Part shown: piece after piece, positions 57,901 to 64,000 of the stretch
Position numbering within the stretch: the first letter of the stretch is position 1
Layout: each line of letters begins with the position of its first letter
From: Vitrella brassicaformis
Lineage: Eukaryota; Sar; Vitrellaceae
Direction of reading: 5' to 3'
DNA: 64,000 nt
Assembly (NCBI GenBank): GCA_001179505.1
Contig: CDMY01000091.1
Span: 69,037 to 133,036, forward strand
The notes under the pieces: generated by a model
Told to the model about the DNA's origin: nothing
What the model saw: only the letters and a program-made list of their open reading frames with translations
The model's database searches: none
Program-made: the position numbers and the translations under genes

Positions 57901-59974
57901 CCGACTGCATCATCAACGCACACACATGGGTGTATGTGGTGGGGGTGTCTGTGCTTCTTGTGTGTGTGTGCGCTGTGTGTGTGCGTGTGTGTCGAGACCT
58001 GTCGTGTGTGCCTTGCAGCAGGCCTGCCTTGAGGAGGGAGGGGGCGATGTGGCTCTCAAAGTGGGCCTGACGGACAGACATACACACACACACACACACG
58101 CATTGGCTGTGGATTGTAAAAGTGTGTGGTTTGTATGTGTGTGTAGGTGTGTACCTTCTTGCCAGGGCAGACACACACGACGCACCAGGAGACCTCCAAA
58201 GCCTACAATCAATCAATGGATGGATGGATGGACACGTGTCACGTGTGTGATGTCAGCTGGCGTGGTGCACAAATCAGCCAGCACCGACCGTCACACCATG
58301 TCGACCATGCCCGCCACCCTGCAACCACACACACAGAAACAAAGACAGGTCTGTCTGTGGGTTTGCGCACAGCACACGCATCCACCGCACCGACCTGTGG
58401 CGCCTCATCTGCTCCGCCGATGTGCCACGGGTCCGTCACGCGCACCCACTCCACTCGCCGCCAGTCCTTCGCGTCACTCGACAAGGTCAAGTCGACGTCG
58501 CTTGGGTTTAAGTCGCGGTACACCTGCGCGGCCATGCGAATGACACACACACACACACACACACACATCTGTGTTTGCGGTGAATGAGTAGGCTCACTTT
58601 GGGCGGGCATGTGTACACGATGGCCAGGTGCAGATCGTTGTCAGTTGCTGTGGTGGTGGTGGTGGTAGTGGTGGTGTTGGTGACGAAAGGCCTCAGCCGC
58701 ACCTGGTGGAACTGCCACTCCAGCTTGTAGGTCCGGTGCGTGTGCCGCTCCCTGCTCATTTACACACACAGAGGGAGGGAGGGAGAGGTGCGCACACACA
58801 CACACACACAGGGTGGCCTAGTCACTTGAAAGCGATGCGCAGAGTGCGTCTGGTGAGGCAGAAGAAGACGGCGATCCGCCCAGAGGGGTCGGGGGCACCC
58901 ACTGAGAAATCGCGGGACTGCACGTGTGTGTCAGTCAACACAGGCAGGCACATTGTGGGTATGGTATGTCTGTGGGTGCCTTCTTGTGTGCAGGGATTGC
59001 GTGTCGTTACATTCTCATCCTCCGGGTGGATTGTGTGGTAGGTTTCGATGGTGTCGGGCTTCACCTGAACACACCCACACACACAGTCAAGGCCACACAC
59101 AAGCACCTACAGCTGCCTACCATGTTGCCAATGAGCAGGTGGGCGCCAAACACGGCCGCTGTGCGCTGAGACCTATAGGAGAAGGAAAGATGAGAGCAGC
59201 AAGATTCGTTCACACAGGCGGACACACACACACACACCTACACAACTGAGCACCTGTTTCTGTCCGGCTCTTCGTCAGCCAGCCGCACGTCGAGAGCCCC
59301 GAAGGTGCCCACACTGGCGGACCGCAGCTGATGCACTGCATGCTGTGCGCTGTCCTTGCTGACACACACACGGACACAATCCCTGTGTGGTGTGTGTGTG
59401 TGTGCCTGCCTGTAGTATCTGATGGCGGCCGTGCGGCGGCCCGACAAGTAGATCCTGAAGCAAAGACACACACACACACACAGCAGAGCCGCTTGAGCAC
59501 ACACACACGCCCTCAACAACTGTGTTTCGTGCCTGTACGTGCCGACTCACTCATCAATCTCGCCAAATGACCCAAATGCTGCAGCCAGCCTCACACAAAG
59601 ACACGCCTTGTCTGCCCTTGTGTGTCTGTGTGTGGGTGTCGGTATCTGTGTCTGTGTCTGTGTGTGTGTGTGTGGTCTGCCCACATCGTCTGCCCTCGAC
59701 GGCCGTCTCCCTCAGCTGCTGCACAAACACATCCGACGGCAAGTCGCCCACCAGCACAGTCCCAGAACTCTGCTCAATGCCCTGCAGTGCACAGCCCATC
59801 ACCACATTCTCTCTCATGACATTCATCACGACCATTGTCCTCCCTGTTGTCTGTCACCTCATAGGCGAGTTCAGATCTCTCCGTCACGCCGTGCTGCCCA
59901 TCCTCCTTGACGAGCCCGCTGATATCGGCATACTCGCGCCCCCGGGACACGCGCTGCTGTCTGCGCGCGGCCAT
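49744..59974 (-). CDS. RDR: RDR-type RNA-dependent RNA polymerase with Fn3-like and UIM extension
   Basis: About 35 small exons run from ATG 59974 (MAARRQQRVSRGREYADISG) to stop 49744. An N-terminal RRM-like segment (SGTVLVGDLPSDVFVQQLRE, RRTAAIRYYR) is followed by family landmarks: SNRVLRHFCTHTDQFMRVSF (56975-56862), YRFLGCSSSQLRTNASWFF (56622-56524), DGCGVIHPSLMSEIW (about 56025), REIIMMLDTRGI, GVSDEVGVLEADQVFIQ, and ARNPCLHAGDLRVLTAVDHP with RPIPNQLSG. The catalytic GGDLDGDQFHILWDGRLIP has DLDGD codons at 54483-54497, and VDFPKTGVPVRLPETLRPEI with PDFM is at 53900-53803. This is the double-psi beta-barrel polymerase that makes dsRNA for small-RNA silencing; all three catalytic Asp are present. 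Normally the protein ends a few hundred residues later. Here the frame runs on through an Fn3-like region (FNVQASPRGVKDGQRSIAVH to RVQVVFSDGNRSGPSPPCQP, 53555-53117), unknown helical segments and a C-terminal UIM (EQEQIEEAIRRSLED, 49801-49845). An N gap (55571-55870) lies inside. A second gene for the extension cannot be excluded. Confidence 0.85.
53765..53789. repeat. (GGCA)n microsatellite in an RDR intron
   Basis: Six or so ggca units lie in the intron between the DFPKTG exon and the next exon of the polymerase gene. Confidence 0.8.
54483..54497 (-). other. RDR catalytic DLDGD motif
   Basis: The codons GAC TTA GAC GGC GAC encode D-L-D-G-D. The three aspartates coordinate the catalytic metal in eukaryotic RNA-dependent RNA polymerases. 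The motif starts right after an exon junction (LSG|GDLDGD). Confidence 0.95.
54903..55014. repeat. compound (CA)n-(GA)n-(CT)n-(TG)n repeat in an RDR intron
   Basis: A long CA tract passes into GA, then after aaccgccg a CT tract passes into TG. The two halves are reverse complements of one another, so the intron RNA or DNA can fold into an extended hairpin. Confidence 0.85.
55571..55870. other. assembly gap, exactly 300 N
   Basis: The gap is flanked on the left by CA/GA repeats and acgcgcgtgt, and on the right by 16 C residues. It lies within the RDR polymerase gene between the exons ending CTARQMDL-side sequence (55899 onward) and NREIIMMLDTRGI (about 55490-55420), so part of the coding region may be missing. 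Confidence 0.99.
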
Positions 59975-60217
59975 CGCCGCCAACGCCCGGGGCCGCCTGG
60001 CCTGAGCGAATGCAGAGATCTGATCAGTGCAGGAAGGGCCGGGACCTCACTCTCTGCCTGGGCGGCTGAAACGGCCAGCAGCATCCAGCACCCTGTTGCA
60101 GGAGCTGCAGACGCGCCACAGCTCAGGGTGCCGTCGAGATCAGGACATTCTGATTTTTGCTGTTATTTCGCCTCTGACTGCTTGGAAATCACTGTGTGGT
60201 GACGGAAAAGAGCCGAA

Positions 60218-60709
60218 ATGAAGAAGAAGAAGGCGGGGGATAAGAAGAAGGCGGGGGATCACTTGCGCGCTGTAGCTCGCGACGGCCGGGAAGGCGCGCG
60301 CCTCCATCCAGGTTTTCTGCTGCAAAGCACCCCCCCACAGCCGCGTCCGTACGCCACACGCACACTCCTATCTATCCACCGAGTGGTCGGTGTACGCTGT
60401 GGTCGTGTCCGTCCGTACAGCACCACTCCTCCCGTCCCTCCGCTGGCGCAGTCACCGTCGTCACCCAAGCCGTCGTCGCCGCGTCACAAGAAGCCCCACA
60501 TCACGGCTGTGAGCGGCGGCGACGTCGCCCAGCGCACCTTTGCGCTTCCCCTCTCCCGACCAGTCGGCCGCGGCGCCAGGGGGTTCCTTCGTCCATTCGT
60601 CGTGCGGTCGTGGAGGACGCGGCGCGGCGCACCTCCAAGTTTTCTGCTGCAAAGCAGCCAACCACAGAGCCCCCCCGACAAGTGCAGCAACACGACAAGA
60701 TGGTGGTGA
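60218..60709 (+). CDS. possible small basic Pro/Ser-rich ORF (163 aa)
   Basis: A true ATG at 60218 opens MKKKKAGDKKKAGDHLRAVA and stays open to a stop at 60709. The ORF contains an internal repeat in the same frame (PGFLLQSTPPQPRP and PSFLLQSSQPQSPP), corresponding to a shared GTTTTCTGCTGCAAAGCA at about 60313 and 60638. It overlaps the proposed start of the CRAL-TRIO gene in another frame. It could be an upstream ORF, a separate gene or part of the 5' leader. No family is recognised. Confidence 0.3.
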   Translation: MKKKKAGDKKKAGDHLRAVARDGREGARLHPGFLLQSTPPQPRPYATRTLLSIHRVVGVRCGRVRPYSTTPPVPPLAQSPSSPKPSSPRHKKPHITAVSGGDVAQRTFALPLSRPVGRGARGFLRPFVVRSWRTRRGAPPSFLLQSSQPQSPPDKCSNTTRWW

Positions 60710-62781
60710 GGTCGGTAAGTTTTGTGGCTAGTCCCTGCTTGCCTCTGCTGGAGATGCCAAGAGATTATGCTGCCCTGATAGAAAGGCACCGCGACGGAAT
60801 AGATGAGGTGCGGTGTCTGCTGCAGCGGCGCGGCAAGTCGTGTCTACCGAAGCTGCCGGAGGGTCTACTACCCTTCAGCATTCTCGACGACAGGGTGGTG
60901 GTCAGGTATTTGCTGCAGTTCCCCAGCGCACAGAAAGCGGGTCCGTACACGCCGAAACACTCAAGCACCACCCCATCCCACCTGCACGTGCTTGTGTGTG
61001 TGTTTGTGTGTGGGGGGTTGCAGCCAATGCGATGGAGAAGGCGATGAAGTGGCGGAACGACAACAGAGATATCGTCAAGGTCAAGACGACACAGACAGAC
61101 GATCAGAGACCATCAGCCAGCGGTGCATTGGGGTATGAATCTTGCACTGTCGCAGGCTGCGCTGGACGGCGTGCCGCCCCCCATGTCGCCGGAGAAGGCC
61201 GCTGTGGTGGCGCAGTACTTTGCCGTCGGGCTCCACCCCAACAGACGCAGACCGCACAACATCCTACTGCTGCTCAGGCTAGGTACAGCAGCCACACACA
61301 GAGACGCCCGTACAGAGGGAAAATTTTTGGTCTCTCTCTCTCTCTCTGTGTGTGTGCGTATCTGTCTGATTCCTGCGTCTGTGTGTGTATTTTGGCAGGG
61401 CTGAGCACCGTGCAGGCGGTGCATTCGAAGCTCACACACGCAGGTGGGCGAGTGGTCACACACACACACACACACAGAGGGATGGTGTGCACTTTGTGGT
61501 TCTCTTTCGCCAGAGCTGCGGAATATGTTTCTGTGGAGCATGGAGAGTCAGTTCTGGTGGGGCCTGACCGAAGGGGCCACCGACAAGATGCACTCCGGGT
61601 CTTTCATGATCGACCTCAGTAAGACGGACGCCCTCACACACGACACGACAAGACACGCACAAGTGTGTATATACCATGTGTGTGTGTGTGTTCGTGTGTG
61701 CCGACAGGTCATTTCGCGATGCGCAACATCGACCAGTGGTTCGCGCGGCAGCTGTTGGTGTTTGATGACGTCGTTGCGACAGGCCAGTGGCTGCACCCGC
61801 TGCTCGTCGGACAAGTGGTACGCTCACCCTCCCACACCCCCTCCCTCCCTCCCTCCCTCCCCTCCCTCCCTCTCTATGTCGCTGTGTGTGTCGAATGCCG
61901 ACTGTCTGTCAGGTCGTGTGTAACCCGCCGTTTTGGATCCGCACGCTATGGAACTTCTGCCGCATGTTCCTGAGCAAGGCCATCTGCGACAAGTTCGTCT
62001 TCCTCCCCCCCTCACCGCCCATCGACATCCCCACCCCCACGACCTGCAAGTCGGACACCACACTCCCATCCAGACCCACAAAGCACAGCAGTGCACATCA
62101 TCGGCAGCCGCCCGTCAGCCCTTCATGCGCGCCGCAGCAGCACCAACAGCAACAGCAAGACTGCGCGAGTGGGTTTGGGAGCATTGCGGTCTTCGACCCC
62201 ATCCTGGAGCTGGTCGATCCAGAGGTACCCACACACACACACAGTTCGGTTGTCTGGCTCGTGTGTCGCATAGAGAGAGGAGGCCACCTGCATCCCTTTC
62301 TTGTCTGCAGGACCTGCCGCTGTGGCTGGGGGGCAACTGCGACTGTGTCGGCGGGTGCATCAAGAACTACGGCGCCTTCCAGGCGCACCCACACCCCTTC
62401 AAGAAGGACGCCCCCCACTCCCACAACATCACCCTCGACCCCGCGCAGATTCGGGCGCGGTTCCTCTCACTCAACGCCTTCCACGCACTCAAGACGGCCG
62501 ACATCCGATCGCCATCGAGCTTGTCCAGCCGATGTTGCAACGAGTCATCTGGCAGCGAAGAGCAGAGCTTACTGACGACGGTGCCGTCCTCACCGACGGT
62601 GTTGTCTTCCCCGACAATGCCGTCCTCCCCGTTGGTGCCCTCCTCCCCGACTGCGAGTGATGGCGTGGATGAGGCTGCCGTCGTGGCCCGGCAAAGGCGG
62701 GGCGTGTGGCGTGCGTCGAACAGCCTGGCGGACTGGGAGATGCTCAGGCAGGTGCACGAGGAGGTTTTCTTCAGTGTGTGA
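60700..62781 (+). CDS. CRAL-TRIO (Sec14-like) lipid-binding protein
   Basis: The frame opens at ATG 60700 (MVVRSVSFVASPCLPLLEMP); ATG 60754 (MPRDYAALIERHRDG) is an alternative. Exons read VRCLLQRRGKSCLPKLPEGL, DDRVVVRYLLQFPSAQKA, ANAMEKAMKWRNDNRDIVK (the CRAL-TRIO N-terminal helical part), LSTVQAVHSKLTHA, ELRNMFLWSMESQFWWGLTE, HFAMRNIDQWFARQLLVFDD, VVCNPPFWIRTLWNFCRMFL with SKAICDKFVFLP, then a Pro/Gln insert, then LPLWLGGNCDC. The block VxNPPFWIRTLWxxxRxFLSxxxxDKFVFL, followed by LPxxxGG, is the lipid-pocket core of the Sec14/CRAL-TRIO fold. Such proteins carry phosphoinositides or other lipids between membranes. The C-terminal part is Ser/Pro-rich with SSPT repeats and ends LRQVHEEVFFSV, stop at 62781. 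The family core is interrupted by a low-complexity insert of about 70 residues before LPLWLGG. It is divergent from the RDR gene. Confidence 0.82.
61838..61872. repeat. (TCCC)n microsatellite in a CRAL-TRIO gene intron
   Basis: Repeated ctcc/tccc tetramers occur just after the donor that follows HPLLVGQ. Confidence 0.8.
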
Positions 62782-64000
62782 CTCACTCACCTCTCTGTGT
62801 GTGTGGCTGCTCGTGAGGTGAGGCAGCTGGCTGGCTGCTGCGTGCATAGGTACTGCATGGCAATGCGTTTTTGGCGTCGTGTGGTGTGTTGTGGTGTGCT
62901 TTGTGGTGTGCTTTGTGGCGTGCTGCTGGGTGAGGGTTGTGCGTGTGTGGACGGTAGGTACCGCTGCTGATGGTATGATGGTATGGGTGGAGAGATGTTT
63001 TGCACAATGACTGACTGACATTGGTGGACGGGTGCTCTCGCGAATGTGCGTGAGAGGCACAGCACCCGTATACTGGTTGGATGAATGGCTGCTGAAAGGA
63101 TGGCTGCCACCCACCCCACTGCCCACTGCGCCCACTCCTGTGTGTTTGTGCAGATGTCTATGTGTGTGTTTGCCTGCGGGATGGATGGATGGAATGGCGA
63201 ATGGCTTTTCTGTGCTGCCCCGATCTCTGTTGGTGTGATGTATGCTCTGTAAGGTGTCTTCATCCGTCGACATGTGCCTGTGGCGTACAATTGCTGGAGA
63301 TTAACTTTCTCGCGTACGCAGTGGCAAAGGAGGAAGGAACACACACGCGGATGCATGGCTGGCTGGATGGATGCATGGCTGAGTGATACATTGGTTCATG
63401 CATTTAACATAACCCTCACACTACCTCTCCGTCTGTCTGTCTGTCTGGCTTGGCTGACACTGCTGGCTGCCAATGTGTATTGACTGGTGTTTCTATCAGC
63501 CCACCCATCTACTTATCCAATATATCAACTTTCTTCTGCACCGCCGATATGCCTTGGTATTTGCTGGCTGCCTGTGGGGACCATGCCTGAGGGGCGATTG
63601 GGCTGGCTCCTGCCCCAACTGGTTGTCATTCTCAATCCGTCCGCTGTGCTCCCGTCACCAGTTCGTCTCCAGCGACCGTGGGCCAATGGTGCGGTGTCAC
63701 TTCACCGCTCCGTTGCACCACTCTCGCCAAGCACGCATTGGTGACGGGAGGCAAGGCGAGCGTGAAGACGGTCACGCCTGTCTCGGACAGTGAGTGCACC
63801 TGCGTGTCTGTGTGGTGAGATTGCATGGGGGTTGGCTTCGGTGCTCAAGCCACACAAGAGGATTTGTGCTGGTGTCTTTTCTGGTCCTCCTGTTGGTGTT
63901 GGTGTTGGTGTGTTTGTCTGTGCCATTGCACTGCATTGCACTGCATTTGTCGTGAATGCGTTTTTCGTATTTCCTCATAACATGTCCATCTACTCATGGA
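62782..64000. other. right-end intergenic region
   Basis: No supported gene is seen. It has GGAT, TCTG and TGCTT-type simple repeats and scattered TTGGTG units near 63893-63915. It may contain the 3' end of the CRAL-TRIO gene and the edge of a gene beyond the window. Confidence 0.45.

Overview
This is a 64 kb piece of a nuclear, eukaryotic, protist-type genome. It is gene-dense and intron-rich. Most genes are cut into short coding exons by introns of roughly 50-150 bases that carry (TG)n, (CA)n, (GA)n and GGAT-type simple repeats, ending in TG-rich tracts followed by CAG. I see no bacterial operons, ribosome binding sites, CRISPR arrays, tRNA or rRNA genes. The gene set is a motile-cilium assembly factor (DNAAF11/LRRC6), a TSP1 adhesive secreted protein like apicomplexan micronemal proteins, a LOTUS protein, an RDR-type RNA-dependent RNA polymerase and a large LRR plus multi-membrane receptor. 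It suggests a flagellated alveolate; a chromerid alga such as Vitrella is my best guess, but that is inference only.

Layout, left to right. 318-1859 and 2829-4506 (+) are tandem duplicate secreted proteins of unknown function. 5217-6986 (-) is an intronless ankyrin-repeat protein. About 7352-9481 (+) is a family X DNA polymerase. 9917-12043 (-) is unrecognised. 12463-14869 (+) is a syntaxin-type Qa-SNARE. 15639-16849 (+) is an opioid-growth-factor-receptor-like (OGFr) domain protein with a signal peptide. 17810-19790 (-) is unrecognised and overlaps head-to-head with FCF1 (19756-21210, +). 21426-23346 (-) is DNAAF11, and 23457-24282 (+) a secreted Cys-containing protein. 24606-26747 (-) is an unrecognised membrane-anchored protein. 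27073-28979 (+) is an ankyrin-SAM tail-anchored protein. 29299-30414 (+) is a secreted coiled-coil protein. 31709-39273 (-) is a giant LRR/Cys-rich/multi-TM receptor. 39944-41252 (+) is a coiled-coil protein with an apparent frameshift. 42003-44061 (-) is the TSP1/LNR/CCP-like adhesive protein. 44703-48153 (-) is the LOTUS protein. 48333-49452 (+) is EAPP. 49744-59974 (-) is the RNA-dependent RNA polymerase with an Fn3-like and UIM-bearing C-terminal extension. 60700-62781 (+) is a CRAL-TRIO (Sec14-like) lipid-binding protein. Two 300-base N gaps (18070-18369, 55571-55870) interrupt two of the minus-strand genes.

The most interesting items are the RDR polymerase fused to an Fn3-like region and a C-terminal ubiquitin-interacting motif, with a LOTUS protein two genes away (both potentially small-RNA related); introns whose ends are complementary (CA)n and (TG)n tracts; a perfect 20-bp hairpin inside an exon; a start codon that is its own exon in FCF1; and recent duplications that straddle splice sites. 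Exon limits were read by eye from GT/AG signals and frame, so gene ends are firmer than internal junctions.
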